A stretch of DNA of 64,000 nucleotides from Flavobacterium phragmitis (GTDB taxonomy: Bacteria; Bacteroidota; Bacteroidia; Flavobacteriales; Flavobacteriaceae). Positions 19,325-28,050 of this stretch are shown here, one piece after another. The notes below the pieces were generated by a model. The model did no database searches and was not told where the DNA came from. It saw nothing but the letters and a program-made list of their open reading frames with translations. The stretch covers positions 434,001 through 498,000 of the forward strand of contig NZ_FOMH01000002.1 in assembly GCF_900112575.1 (NCBI RefSeq), in the 5' to 3' direction. The number at the start of each line of letters is the position of its first letter. Positions within the stretch are counted from its first letter, which is position 1. Both the position numbers and the translations under genes were made by a program.

Positions 19325-19888
19325 ATGTTTGAACAATTAACCCAATTAGTACAACAATATGGAAGCGATGCAGTGGTAAATAATAACGCTGTTCCTAACG
19401 AACATAACGAAGCCGTAATCAGTGAAACAAGTAATTCTATTTTTGAAGGATTAAAAAAAATTGTTTCTGAAGGCGGAACTGATCAAATTGCTGGATTATT
19501 TAATGGAAACTCTTCTATCGACAGCTCAAATCCTGTTGTACAACAAATTCAACAGCAATTAAGTGGTAGTCTTGGCGAAAAATTCGGACTTAGCAGTGCG
19601 GATTCAAGCGGAGTGGCGTCTAATTTAATTCCGCAGATTTTAGGTTCTTTGGTTAATAAGGCAAAAGATCCAAATGACAATAGTTTTCAGATTACTGATA
19701 TCATCAATTCCATTTCTGGAAACAGCGGACAAGCTTCAGGAATTATGGACACTATTTCTAAATATGGAATGCAGTTTGGACTAGACCAAAACAACGACGG
19801 AAAAGTAGATGTAGCCGATGTTTTAGTCGTTACTAAAAGTAAAGGCGGAATCGCTGGATTTATAGGGAAATTATTTGGAAGCAAATAA
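19325..19888 (+). CDS. DUF937-like protein with an EF-hand-like loop
   Basis: The 187-residue soluble protein lacks a signal peptide. It is rich in Gln, Asn, Ser and Gly and has the pattern of DUF937-type proteins (short helices around GGTDQIAGLFNG and ASNLIPQILGSLVNKA). Near the C-terminus lies DQNNDGKVDVADVL, a calcium-loop-like DxNxDGxVDxxD motif as in EF-hand or dockerin repeats. The terminal GGIAGFIGKLFG is glycine-rich. Function is unknown; the calcium-binding idea is inference from one motif. Confidence 0.75.
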   Translation: MFEQLTQLVQQYGSDAVVNNNAVPNEHNEAVISETSNSIFEGLKKIVSEGGTDQIAGLFNGNSSIDSSNPVVQQIQQQLSGSLGEKFGLSSADSSGVASNLIPQILGSLVNKAKDPNDNSFQITDIINSISGNSGQASGIMDTISKYGMQFGLDQNNDGKVDVADVLVVTKSKGGIAGFIGKLFGSK

Positions 19889-19894
19889 AAGATT

Positions 19895-20034
19895 CTAAGA
19901 TACTGAGGTTCTAAGACGCTAAGATTTTCTTTCGCTGCGCTCTTAGAAATGTGACCAAAAAGGCTGTTTATTTCATAAACAGCCTTTTTGGCTTAATAAA
20001 AAAAACTTAGAACCTCAGCATCTCAGCATCTTAG
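19895..20034. repeat. Layered palindrome with terminator core, 'CTAAGATACTGAGG' family, copy 1
   Basis: The left outer arm (19895-19915) and right outer arm (20006-20034) are degenerate reverse complements built from CTAAGAT / ATCTTAG words. At the centre is a perfect 16-bp terminator stem (19955-19970 with 19976-19991, CCAAAAAGGCTGTTTA and its complement). The left arm is identical over 21 bases to 29423-29443. It starts 7 bases after the stop codon of the upstream gene. Confidence 0.7.
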
Positions 20035-20099
20035 ATTCTCACTCTTAGCATCTTGTTAAAACCCTTCTTCTTTTCTCCATTTATTTGTAAATTTAAAAC

Positions 20100-20534
20100 A
20101 TGAAAAAATGTATCTCCATATTAATTGTTTTTGTAACGATAATTGCATGTTCAACAACGCAGCAAAATATTGCAAGCAATGACAATGCATCAAACAAAAA
20201 GCAGAGCGATACAATTAGAATTGCAAATGACTCTTTGGAATACGAAGTTATTATAATCGATAACGGATTTAATACCTGGCTTGCCTCTCGTGCTTTTCCT
20301 CGTAATTACCATTCTCTAGCTTTCCTTGAAAATAAAAATTATTTGTATGTAACCGAATGGAACAATCGTGTTTTGCAACCACAGCGTTACAATCCGAATT
20401 TATATGAAATGAGCATCGATTATCGCCCAGAAATTCATTACGGATACGAAGTAAATTACTTAATTTACAATTACATGATTTATTTTCAAAATACTTACAA
20501 ACAAACGCTTTGGGGTAATGTTCCTTTAAGATAA
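20100..20534 (+). CDS. DUF6146-like lipoprotein
   Basis: The 144-residue product has a lipoprotein signal (ISILIVFVTIIAC, Cys17). The mature part carries YEVIIIDNGFNTWLASRAFP, YLYVTEWNNRVLQP and GYEVNYLIYNYMIYFQ, which I recall as hallmarks of a small conserved Flavobacteriaceae family (DUF6146). The many Tyr, Trp and Asn residues suggest a compact envelope protein. Function is unknown. A second small conserved gene follows 31 bases downstream on the same strand. Confidence 0.75.
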   Translation: MKKCISILIVFVTIIACSTTQQNIASNDNASNKKQSDTIRIANDSLEYEVIIIDNGFNTWLASRAFPRNYHSLAFLENKNYLYVTEWNNRVLQPQRYNPNLYEMSIDYRPEIHYGYEVNYLIYNYMIYFQNTYKQTLWGNVPLR

Positions 20535-20565
20535 TATACTATATTTGTAATCATTACAAATAACA

Positions 20566-20871
20566 ATGAATAGATTAAAACAACGCTGGGGAATTACTTC
20601 CAACCTACAAGCCATAATTATACTTATTGTTTTTGCCATCACCGGATCGGCATCTGCATGGATTTCTAGACCTTTTTGTGACTGGGTAGGAATTCATAAA
20701 GAAGATTTAGGAGCTGTTTGGTTCACTCTTATTCGTTTATTAATCATTCTTCCTGTTTATCAGGTTTTACTAGTTGCCATCGGGACTATTTTTGGACAAT
20801 TTCGTTTCTTTTGGAATTTCGAAAAGAAAATGCTTAAAAGAATGGGACTTGGATTTCTATTCAAAGATTAA
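20566..20871 (+). CDS. DUF6787-like small membrane protein
   Basis: The 101-residue protein has two hydrophobic helices (about residues 14-34 and 48-72). Conserved-looking pieces are LKQRWGITSNLQAIIILIVF and the C-terminal FWNFEKKMLKRMGLGFLF. I recall it as a widespread flavobacterial family without known function (DUF6787). It probably shares a transcript with the preceding lipoprotein gene. Confidence 0.75.
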   Translation: MNRLKQRWGITSNLQAIIILIVFAITGSASAWISRPFCDWVGIHKEDLGAVWFTLIRLLIILPVYQVLLVAIGTIFGQFRFFWNFEKKMLKRMGLGFLFKD

Positions 20872-21242
20872 TTCTTGATTATTATTTTCTTCTCGCACTA
20901 AACAAACCGTTCTGCTTACAGATTCTTGTTTATATTTTTTTTCAATTATTTCAAATTCTTTGAATTTTAGAAATTTTATGTTTCTAAATAGTCTTCACTG
21001 TATGCAATCCCTTTAATTATCAAATGTGAACATCACGATAATTCAACGTTAAAAAAACACATTACATTTTTTTACATGATTTTTCCACGAAATCATCATA
21101 CAGAACAGGATGGTGCAGGATAGTTTTGTTTTAGGCAATAACAAACTTTATACTATAGTTAAAATTATTTAAACACTGAAATTCAATCGTTTAAACAATT
21201 AAAAAACTAAAACTATTACTTACTAACCAAACCACCTTTGAA
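20872..21242. other. 371-base intergenic region before the pectate lyase gene
   Basis: A-T rich, without a convincing gene, repeat or consensus TAnnTTTG box. It probably holds the control region of the lyase gene, but I cannot point to a site. Confidence 0.4.
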
Positions 21243-24020
21243 ATGCTGAAAAATTACTTAAAACTGTCCGTAATGGCGACAATTCTCTGTCTCATTACGC
21301 CAATGAACAAGATTTTTGCCCAAAATCCAATCGTTAAAATTGACTTTGACCAGTCCGGAAGACCAAAAGCTGAAGTAAACGATCCCGATTATACCGCTTG
21401 GGTAATTGCTTCTGGAAATACCAGCACTTATACCGAAAACGGTGTCACTTTTACCATAACCCGAGTTGGAGATAAAGGAGATGCACTAGGAACTAATTGG
21501 TATAAAGCAGGAATTCAAGCTCCTTACTACGCTAGATTAGTTTCGGATGGCGTCACAGTAAAAGGAACAACTGCAAACTTGGGAGCGCAAATAGAACTTA
21601 AAATTAGCGGACTTCCAGCAGGGGAACATACGCTATTGGCTTTTTTTAACAATGTAGATAGTCCAACGGGAAATAATTTTAGTCCAATTGATATTTCTGT
21701 TAACGGAAACTTAGTTGTAGACAATTTAATTCCCACTGTAAGAGCACTCAAAACTGCCGACGCAAAATCTACTTATTTAAAATTTCAAGCAATAGCAGGA
21801 AATGATGTTGTTATTTTGATGGCGGCAGAAACCTCTGGTACAGAAAACATCAAAAACTTTATATTTAATGGTTTTGAACTTAATACACCTAATATTTTCT
21901 ACCAGGCAACAAATCCAAATCCGAAACAAAATAATGAACATGTTGAATTGACTTCGGGAGGAAAATTATTGCAATGGACTGCAGCTGCAAATGCAGTTTC
22001 ACATAATATTTATTTTGGAACAGATCAAAATGCTGTTAATAATGCAACAACATCTTCACCAGAGTACAAAGGCAATCAAGCTTTAGCCAATACTTCTTTT
22101 CAAGTTAACGGACTTTACACTGGAGAAACTTATTTTTGGCGTATAGATGAAGTTTTAGCAAACGGAATCGAAAAAGGAAATATTTGGCGTTTTCGTCCAG
22201 CGCAACTTGCTTTTCCAGATGCCGAAGGATACGGACGCTTTGCACGTGGTGGACGTGGCGGAAAAGTAGTTGCCGTAACCAATTTAAATGATAGTGGTCC
22301 AGGAAGTTTCCGCGAAGCAGTTACTAATGATATTGGACCAAGAACAATTGTTTTCAATACATCTGGAGTAATTCAATTGCAATCACGATTGGTTTTAAGC
22401 CAGCCTTATGTGACAGTTGCAGGGCAAACGGCTCCTGGAAAAGGAATCTGTATTCGATCTGCTCCTTTTGGAGTTACTGGAAATGATGCCGTTGTTCAAA
22501 ATTTAAGAGTCCGTGTTGGTGCTGGACCAACTTATGACGGAATGGGTCTTACCGGTGCAGACAACAGCATTATTGACCACTGTTCTATAAGCTGGACAAT
22601 TGACGAGTCATTCAGTTCTAGATCAGGAAAAAACATAACCCTTCAAAGAACACTTATTTCAGAGGCATTAAATGCAGCAAATCATCAAAATTATCCTGCC
22701 GGCACAGAACACGGTTATGCAGCAACAATTGGTGGTGACATTGGAAGCTTTCATCATAATCTATTAGCACATTGTTACGGACGTAACTGGAGTCTTGGCG
22801 GTGGTTTGGACGGAAGCGGTGCTTATGCAGGAAGGATGGATATTACAAATAATGTGGTATACAATTGGGGCGGCAGAACTACCGACGGCGGAACAAAAGA
22901 GGTTAATTTCGTAAACAACTATTATAAGCCTGGCGCAGGATCTAAAATATTTGTTGCCTTTAATCAGCAAAATGAAGGTGTTGGAACAGGTATGCAACAA
23001 TGTTATTTTAATGGAAACGTAATGCCGGGATACTTCGACGAAAACAATCAAACAGCAGGAAGAAAATCTTCAGGAAATACCGTTTCTTATGAAAACTTTG
23101 TAAACACACCGTTTTTCCCTTCTTATGTTACCACACAATCTGCTAAAAATGCTTATAAAATTGTTCTTTCAGATGTTGGATGCACACAGCCGGAATTTGA
23201 TGATCACGATCAAAGAATCATAAACGAAACTTTAAACGGAACTTATTCTGCTGTTGGAAGCATAACCGGCAAGCCTGGATTTCCTGATAACGAAGCAGAT
23301 GTCGGCGGATTTGAATCTTATCCAACTGTATTGAGAGATGCAAACTGGGATACCGATCAGGACGGACTTCCAAATTGGTGGGAAACTATAATTGGAACAA
23401 ATGTAAATTCAGCAATAGGTGATTTTTCAGATGCAAATGCAGATACAGATCAAGACGGATATACAAATCTGGATAAGTACCTGCAATGGATGTCATTACC
23501 TCACTATGAATCTACACAAGGAAGTAAAATTGATATTAATATTCAGAAATTATCAAGAGGATTTACCAGCGGGGTTTCTTATGCTATTTCAAATGTTATA
23601 AACGGAAACGCTACACTTAATACAGATATAGTCGCATTTACACCAGCTTCAAACGGATTATGCTCTTTTGAATTTACTGTAACCGACTCTGAAGGAGGCA
23701 CAATGAAACGAAAAGTAAATATTTTAAGTGGACAAACTGCACATTTAGGTACCGAAGAAGTAACTAAAACAGCTAAAGACTCTTTCAATGTTTGGCCAAT
23801 TCCAAGTAACGGAACATTTTCAGCTTTCATTGATAATGAAGAAACAGAAATCTCAGATCTTAAAATTTATGACATTTCTGGGAAAGAAATATTAAAACAA
23901 AAAATCAGAGGAAATACTCAGGAAACAATCCAATTACATTCAAAAGGTGTTTTCATCATTAAAGTTGTAAACCCGCAAACAAAAAAAATACAGCATATAA
24001 AGAAGATAATTGTTCAATAA
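21243..24020 (+). CDS. Secreted pectate lyase (PL1-like) with T9SS sorting domain
   Basis: The 925-residue exported enzyme is predicted to cleave pectate by beta-elimination. Order: signal peptide (residues 1-27, ending KIFAQ), a jelly-roll carbohydrate-binding-like domain (about 30-210), a fibronectin-III-like domain (about 217-318), and a right-handed beta-helix lyase domain (about 322-700) with GGRGGKVVAVTNLNDSGPGS, TIVFNTSG and DHCSISWTIDESF. A calcium-binding TSP3/dockerin-like stretch follows (DTDQDGLPNWWE and DTDQDGYTNLDK). The C-terminal 75 residues (VWPIPSNGTF ... LKIYDISGKEIL) are a type-A T9SS sorting domain. No SusC/D pair or other pectin genes are in the window. Confidence 0.88.
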   Translation: MLKNYLKLSVMATILCLITPMNKIFAQNPIVKIDFDQSGRPKAEVNDPDYTAWVIASGNTSTYTENGVTFTITRVGDKGDALGTNWYKAGIQAPYYARLVSDGVTVKGTTANLGAQIELKISGLPAGEHTLLAFFNNVDSPTGNNFSPIDISVNGNLVVDNLIPTVRALKTADAKSTYLKFQAIAGNDVVILMAAETSGTENIKNFIFNGFELNTPNIFYQATNPNPKQNNEHVELTSGGKLLQWTAAANAVSHNIYFGTDQNAVNNATTSSPEYKGNQALANTSFQVNGLYTGETYFWRIDEVLANGIEKGNIWRFRPAQLAFPDAEGYGRFARGGRGGKVVAVTNLNDSGPGSFREAVTNDIGPRTIVFNTSGVIQLQSRLVLSQPYVTVAGQTAPGKGICIRSAPFGVTGNDAVVQNLRVRVGAGPTYDGMGLTGADNSIIDHCSISWTIDESFSSRSGKNITLQRTLISEALNAANHQNYPAGTEHGYAATIGGDIGSFHHNLLAHCYGRNWSLGGGLDGSGAYAGRMDITNNVVYNWGGRTTDGGTKEVNFVNNYYKPGAGSKIFVAFNQQNEGVGTGMQQCYFNGNVMPGYFDENNQTAGRKSSGNTVSYENFVNTPFFPSYVTTQSAKNAYKIVLSDVGCTQPEFDDHDQRIINETLNGTYSAVGSITGKPGFPDNEADVGGFESYPTVLRDANWDTDQDGLPNWWETIIGTNVNSAIGDFSDANADTDQDGYTNLDKYLQWMSLPHYESTQGSKIDINIQKLSRGFTSGVSYAISNVINGNATLNTDIVAFTPASNGLCSFEFTVTDSEGGTMKRKVNILSGQTAHLGTEEVTKTAKDSFNVWPIPSNGTFSAFIDNEETEISDLKIYDISGKEILKQKIRGNTQETIQLHSKGVFIIKVVNPQTKKIQHIKKIIVQ

Positions 24021-24023
24021 ATG

Positions 24024-24049
24024 AAAAGACGGCTCTTAGCCGTCTTTTT
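24024..24049. terminator. Bidirectional terminator
   Basis: AAAAGACGGCT / AGCCGTCTTTT, 3-4 base loop. It serves the lyase gene and touches the stop codon of the convergent small membrane protein gene. Confidence 0.85.
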
Positions 24050-24333
24050 TATTTTCTTTGAAAAAAATAGGTATAAATCCAAGTCAATGTAAAAGACGGA
24101 ATAACATCGGTAAATGGCAGTATTTCCTCTAGAAAAGTCAAAATTCCTGCAACCTTTCCTACTCTTCCTTTGTACATTCTTGTCATAATCACACCCGCAA
24201 TCGGCGCCCAGACAACATCTGAAAACTCTCCCAAAAACGGAATCGAAAATGAAATCATACCAATTCCGTCCAAAATCAAACCAATGATTAATTTGGTCAT
24301 TCTGTTATCTTCTACAACCTCTAAGTCTTGCAT
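24049..24333 (-). CDS. Small membrane protein of unknown function
   Basis: The 94-residue protein has two to three hydrophobic segments (KLIIGLILDGIGMISFSIPF, a middle segment around VVWAPIAGVIMTRMY, and SFTLTWIYTYFF). I recall similar short proteins in Flavobacterium but no function. A second methionine at residue 12 (24300) is also a plausible start. It converges on the lyase gene with no spare spacing. Confidence 0.7.
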   Translation of the reverse strand: MQDLEVVEDNRMTKLIIGLILDGIGMISFSIPFLGEFSDVVWAPIAGVIMTRMYKGRVGKVAGILTFLEEILPFTDVIPSFTLTWIYTYFFQRK

Positions 24334-24555
24334 TTTAAGTCTTTTTTGAGTTTATTCGAAATTAAAAAGAATTGACATAAACTATCTTATTTCTTTATTA
24401 AATTTAATTTCTAAATTCCCATATCAAGAAACGTGCCTTTAGATTTTAGATTATTGTAAATTGCTATTGATTTTTGAAATTGATATTGGAATTTATTTTT
24501 TTGTAATTTGATATTGACTATAAACTTCGTTTCTTTGTAAAAACAGTTTCACTAA

Positions 24556-25434
24556 ATGATACAGGCACAAAACATACATAAATTCTACGATAAACTTGAA
24601 GTTTTAAAAGGAGTTGATTTACATATTAAGAAAGGCGAAATTGTTTCTATAGTTGGTGCTTCGGGAGCCGGAAAAACTACATTACTGCAGATTTTAGGCA
24701 CTTTGGACAAACCTGACTATGCCCCAGAATCTTCTTTAACCATAAATGGTAAAAACGTTCTTGAATTGCAAGACATCAAAAGTAACAATTCGAAAGAAGA
24801 AAAAACATTCAAAATAATTACTTGGACAGGATCTATCTATATTATCCTTCTTGCTGTTTGTTTATTGTTTTTGAGAACTAAAATTTTTGACGATACACTT
24901 AGATTAGTGGCAAGCATAACCTTATTCCTGCCTATAATTGCAATGCTTTTCTACTACAACCGTTATTTCAAAAAGAAAAGCAAAAAAGACAGAATACTAT
25001 CTGATTTTCGAAATTTAAACTTAGGTTTTATTTTTCAGTTTCATCAGCTTTTACCTGAGTTCACCGCTTTAGAAAATGTTTGTATTCCAGCTTATATTGC
25101 GGGTAAAAAAACATCTGAAACCGAGGCCGAAGCCAAAAAACTCCTTAATTTCCTAGGACTTTCACACCGTATCCATCATAAACCAAGCGAACTTTCGGGC
25201 GGGGAGCAACAGCGTGTTGCAGTGGCCAGAGCCTTAATCAATAAACCAGATGTTATTTTTGCAGATGAACCATCAGGAAATCTGGACACCCATTCTGCTG
25301 AAAACTTACACCAATTATTCTTTCAGCTTCGAGATGAATTTGGACAGACTTTTGTTATTGTTACGCATAATGAAGAATTGGCCAATATGGCTGACAGAAA
25401 GTTAGTTATGTCAGACGGACAAATTATTTCCTAA
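24556..25434 (+). CDS. LolD/FtsE-like ABC ATPase with an inserted transmembrane hairpin
   Basis: The 292-residue ATPase has all core motifs: Walker A GASGAGKT (34-41), Q-loop Gln161 in [13 protein letters not shown], signature LSGGEQQR (213-220), Walker B VIFADEP (233-239) and switch His271. The sequence outside the insert matches lipoprotein-exporter (LolD-type) ATPases of about 220-230 residues. Between about residues 75 and 147, right before the Q-loop strand, sits an extra segment of about 70 residues. It has two hydrophobic helices (about 87-106 and 116-134) flanked by Lys/Glu-rich linkers. It is in frame, with no stop, and normal composition. A membrane-anchored ATPase is inference. No FtsX-type permease is adjacent; the next gene starts one base after the stop. 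Confidence 0.9.
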   Translation: MIQAQNIHKFYDKLEVLKGVDLHIKKGEIVSIVGASGAGKTTLLQILGTLDKPDYAPESSLTINGKNVLELQDIKSNNSKEEKTFKIITWTGSIYIILLAVCLLFLRTKIFDDTLRLVASITLFLPIIAMLFYYNRYFKKKSKKDRILSDFRNLNLGFIFQFHQLLPEFTALENVCIPAYIAGKKTSETEAEAKKLLNFLGLSHRIHHKPSELSGGEQQRVAVARALINKPDVIFADEPSGNLDTHSAENLHQLFFQLRDEFGQTFVIVTHNEELANMADRKLVMSDGQIIS

Positions 25435-25435
25435 G

Positions 25436-27136
25436 ATGGTTTTAATTGTAACCAGCTGGATATATATACTTTTTGCATCAATAAATTTAGGTTTTCTAAC
25501 GGATAAAATACTTCAGTTAAAAAACAAAAATTTTATCATTACTTCTATTCTCGGATTATTCTCAGTTACAATTTCAGCTAGTATTTGGGCAATTTTTGGG
25601 AGGATAAATATTGAATTTCATGCTCTCTTACTGCTAACTAACATTTTGGTATGTATTAAATTTCAAAAAACAATAGCCGAACATTATAAAGCTTTTTGGA
25701 CTGAGCTGACACAATTAAATAAAGTTCTAAAATCTTTTTTAATCATCATAACATTTTTGATTTTAGCGCAATGCGCTTCTGCTCCTTTTGTAATTGACAA
25801 TGAATCCTATTATATTCAAACCATAAAATGGCTTAATGAATATGGTTTTGTAAAAGGACTGGCAAATATTCATCTTTTTTTAGGACAAACCAGTGGCTGG
25901 CATATTACTCAAAGTGCTTTCAATTTCTCTTTTTTATATCCAAATTTTAATGATTTAAGTGGTTTTTGTTTGTTTCTAGGAAACCTTTTTGCCATTCAAA
26001 AATTAAATCATTATTTCAAAAACGACAATTCCAATTATTTAATTATCGGATTGTTTCCTTTGTTTAATATTCTGTTTTTTCAATTCATCAGCGCACCTTC
26101 TCCCGATATTCCGGTGTATGTTTTTTCTATTATTTTCTTTTTCTATTTCTTAGAAAACTTCAAAAAAATAACTCCAGAAACTTTTAATCTGCTAATTGTT
26201 TTATCACTTTTTTTGTTCTATATAAAAAACACTACTGTTACATTTTTTATTTTTCCGATTATCCTATTAGTACTTCATTTCAAATCAATAGCCAAAGAAT
26301 TATTAAAACCTGCTTTACTTTCAATACTTCTAATCTTCCTATTAATTGTAAAAAATTTGATAATATCTGGTACAGTTGCTTTTCCGTCAAAACTTTTTAC
26401 TTCTCTTACAATGGATTATGCCATACCGAACTCGATTCAGAACTTTTATTATGAACAGCTTAAATGTTATGGCTATTTCATAACTCCTGAAAAATATAAT
26501 TTGATGTCTTCTTGGGACTTATTCATTAGATGGATAACAATGCCAAAACTTAATGGACTATTTAATAAAATCAGTATTCTTCTGATTCTTATTATGCCTT
26601 TTTTTATTTTGAAATTTAAAAATGAAAAAGCACTTTGGAGTATTTATTTTGCGATGATAATACAATTGATTCTTCTTTTAGTAACCTCTCCGCAATACCG
26701 TTTTTTCCTTAATTATATTTTATTTTTCTCTCTTTTTTGTTTGATATGCATTGTAAAAAACAAAAGAGTGATTAACCTTCTAATAATACTTTCCTTAATT
26801 CCGGTTGTTATTGTTCTGTTTTTCTCTATAAATCTGAGTAAATTTGCCAATACTAAATCATTAATGGAAATTAGTAATTTTTCAAGTCAAAATATTATTT
26901 TCCCTTATTCCAATTCCAAAAACAAAACTGTGTTTGAAACCCTTCAAATAGGAAACTTAAAATACAATTCTCCTCAAAATAATGATTTTTTCTGGGGAAA
27001 TGGCAACGGCGATTTACCGTGTGTTAATAAGGCACAAATAGAATATTTTGAAAAATATTTTCATTATATACCGCAGATGCGCACCAATAATTTAAAAGAC
27101 GGATTTTATTCCAAAGAAGTTACTAAAAATGAATAG
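25436..27136 (+). CDS. Polytopic membrane protein, glycosyltransferase-like (possibly LIC_10190 family)
   Basis: The 566-residue protein has about 12 predicted membrane helices, alternating with short loops, and a soluble C-terminal tail of about 100 residues. The N-terminus (VTSWIYILFASINLGFLTDKI) and a loop with WHITQSAFNFSFLYPNFNDL resemble the LIC_10190-type membrane proteins and, more generally, GT-C glycosyltransferases. No catalytic motif is certain. It begins one base after the ABC ATPase stop and overlaps the next gene by 8 bases, so all three are likely translated from one message. Confidence 0.7.
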   Translation: MVLIVTSWIYILFASINLGFLTDKILQLKNKNFIITSILGLFSVTISASIWAIFGRINIEFHALLLLTNILVCIKFQKTIAEHYKAFWTELTQLNKVLKSFLIIITFLILAQCASAPFVIDNESYYIQTIKWLNEYGFVKGLANIHLFLGQTSGWHITQSAFNFSFLYPNFNDLSGFCLFLGNLFAIQKLNHYFKNDNSNYLIIGLFPLFNILFFQFISAPSPDIPVYVFSIIFFFYFLENFKKITPETFNLLIVLSLFLFYIKNTTVTFFIFPIILLVLHFKSIAKELLKPALLSILLIFLLIVKNLIISGTVAFPSKLFTSLTMDYAIPNSIQNFYYEQLKCYGYFITPEKYNLMSSWDLFIRWITMPKLNGLFNKISILLILIMPFFILKFKNEKALWSIYFAMIIQLILLLVTSPQYRFFLNYILFFSLFCLICIVKNKRVINLLIILSLIPVVIVLFFSINLSKFANTKSLMEISNFSSQNIIFPYSNSKNKTVFETLQIGNLKYNSPQNNDFFWGNGNGDLPCVNKAQIEYFEKYFHYIPQMRTNNLKDGFYSKEVTKNE

Positions 27137-27893
27137 CACAGAATTAAAAGAATTCCTAGACGAAAAAGTCATTCAATATAATAATCAGGATTTTATAGGA
27201 AGTGATCCTGTTCAGATTCCACATCTTTTCACTCAAAAAGAAGATATCGAAATTGCAGGGTTTCTAAGCGCTTCCATTGCTTGGGGAAACCGTAAAATGA
27301 TTATCAAGAATTCGCATAAAATGATGGAATTAATGGGGAATACACCTTACGATTTCGTTATGTCACATTCTGAAGAAGATTTAGCGAAACTGGAAACGTT
27401 TGTTCATAGAACTTTCAATGGAAATGATTTTGCAGGTTTTATAAAAGGCTTAAAAAACATCTACCAAAACCACAACGGTTTAGAAAATGTATTCGCTAAA
27501 AATCAGGAAAAAGATAGTTTACAGAAAAGCATCAGCGAATTCAAAAAAATATTCTTCGAAACAGATCATTTAGCTAGAACTCAAAAGCACATTTCGGACC
27601 CTTTAAACAATTCAGCTGCAAAAAGAATCAACATGTATCTGAGATGGATGGTTCGCCAAGATGCAAAAGGAGTCGATTTAGGAATTTGGAAAACTATTTC
27701 GCCTTCTGTACTATCTTGTCCTTTGGATGTTCATTCCGGGAATGTTGCCCGAAAACTTGGCATTCTTTCGCGAAAGCAAAATGATGCAAAAGCTTTGTTA
27801 GAATTAGACACCAAATTAAGAGAAATGGATGCTAAAGATCCTGTAAAATATGATTTTGCCTTATTTGGACTGGGAGTTTTTGAAGGGTTTTAA
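27129..27893 (+). CDS. TIGR02757 family protein
   Basis: The 254-residue soluble protein matches the conserved family TIGR02757, found in Bacteroidota and other phyla, of unknown function. Recognisable pieces are DPVQIPHLFTQKEDIEIAGFL, ASIAWGNRKMIIKN, KRINMYLRWMVRQDAKGVDLGIW and the C-terminal DPVKYDFALFGLGVFEGF. The core around SCPLDVHSGNVARKLGIL resembles helix-hairpin-helix DNA glycosylase folds, so a nucleic-acid role has been suggested, but this is inference. It overlaps the preceding membrane protein gene. Confidence 0.9.
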   Translation: MNSTELKEFLDEKVIQYNNQDFIGSDPVQIPHLFTQKEDIEIAGFLSASIAWGNRKMIIKNSHKMMELMGNTPYDFVMSHSEEDLAKLETFVHRTFNGNDFAGFIKGLKNIYQNHNGLENVFAKNQEKDSLQKSISEFKKIFFETDHLARTQKHISDPLNNSAAKRINMYLRWMVRQDAKGVDLGIWKTISPSVLSCPLDVHSGNVARKLGILSRKQNDAKALLELDTKLREMDAKDPVKYDFALFGLGVFEGF

Positions 27894-27908
27894 AACTTAA
27901 AAATACAC

Positions 27909-27982
27909 ATTGCCAGGCTGAGCAAAGTCGAAGCCCACGTTTCAATTGAAATACTTTTTTAGACTTCGCTCAGAGTGACAAT
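27909..27982. repeat. 'CTGAGCGAAGTCGAAG' palindromic element, copy 1
   Basis: Left arm GCTGAGCAAAGTCGAAG and right arm AGACTTCGCTCAGAGTGACA are near reverse complements around a CAATTG centre. A closely related element is at 39038-39107. Confidence 0.65.
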
Positions 27983-28025
27983 ACATCTAAAATTACAAAT
28001 TCAACAAAAAACCATGAATTTAACG

Positions 28026-28033
28026 TACATTTG
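28026..28033 (+). promoter_or_regulatory. TACATTTG -7 box for the DEAD-box helicase
   Basis: Matches TAnnTTTG and lies 17 bases before the ATG; no clear -33 TTG. Confidence 0.45.
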
Positions 28034-28050
28034 CACAAAATTTAAAGCAA

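Noticed and set aside
24556..25434. Fusion of two genes as the explanation for the ABC insert
   Set aside because: The insert is internal to one ATPase fold and in frame; no separate start or partial domain is seen.
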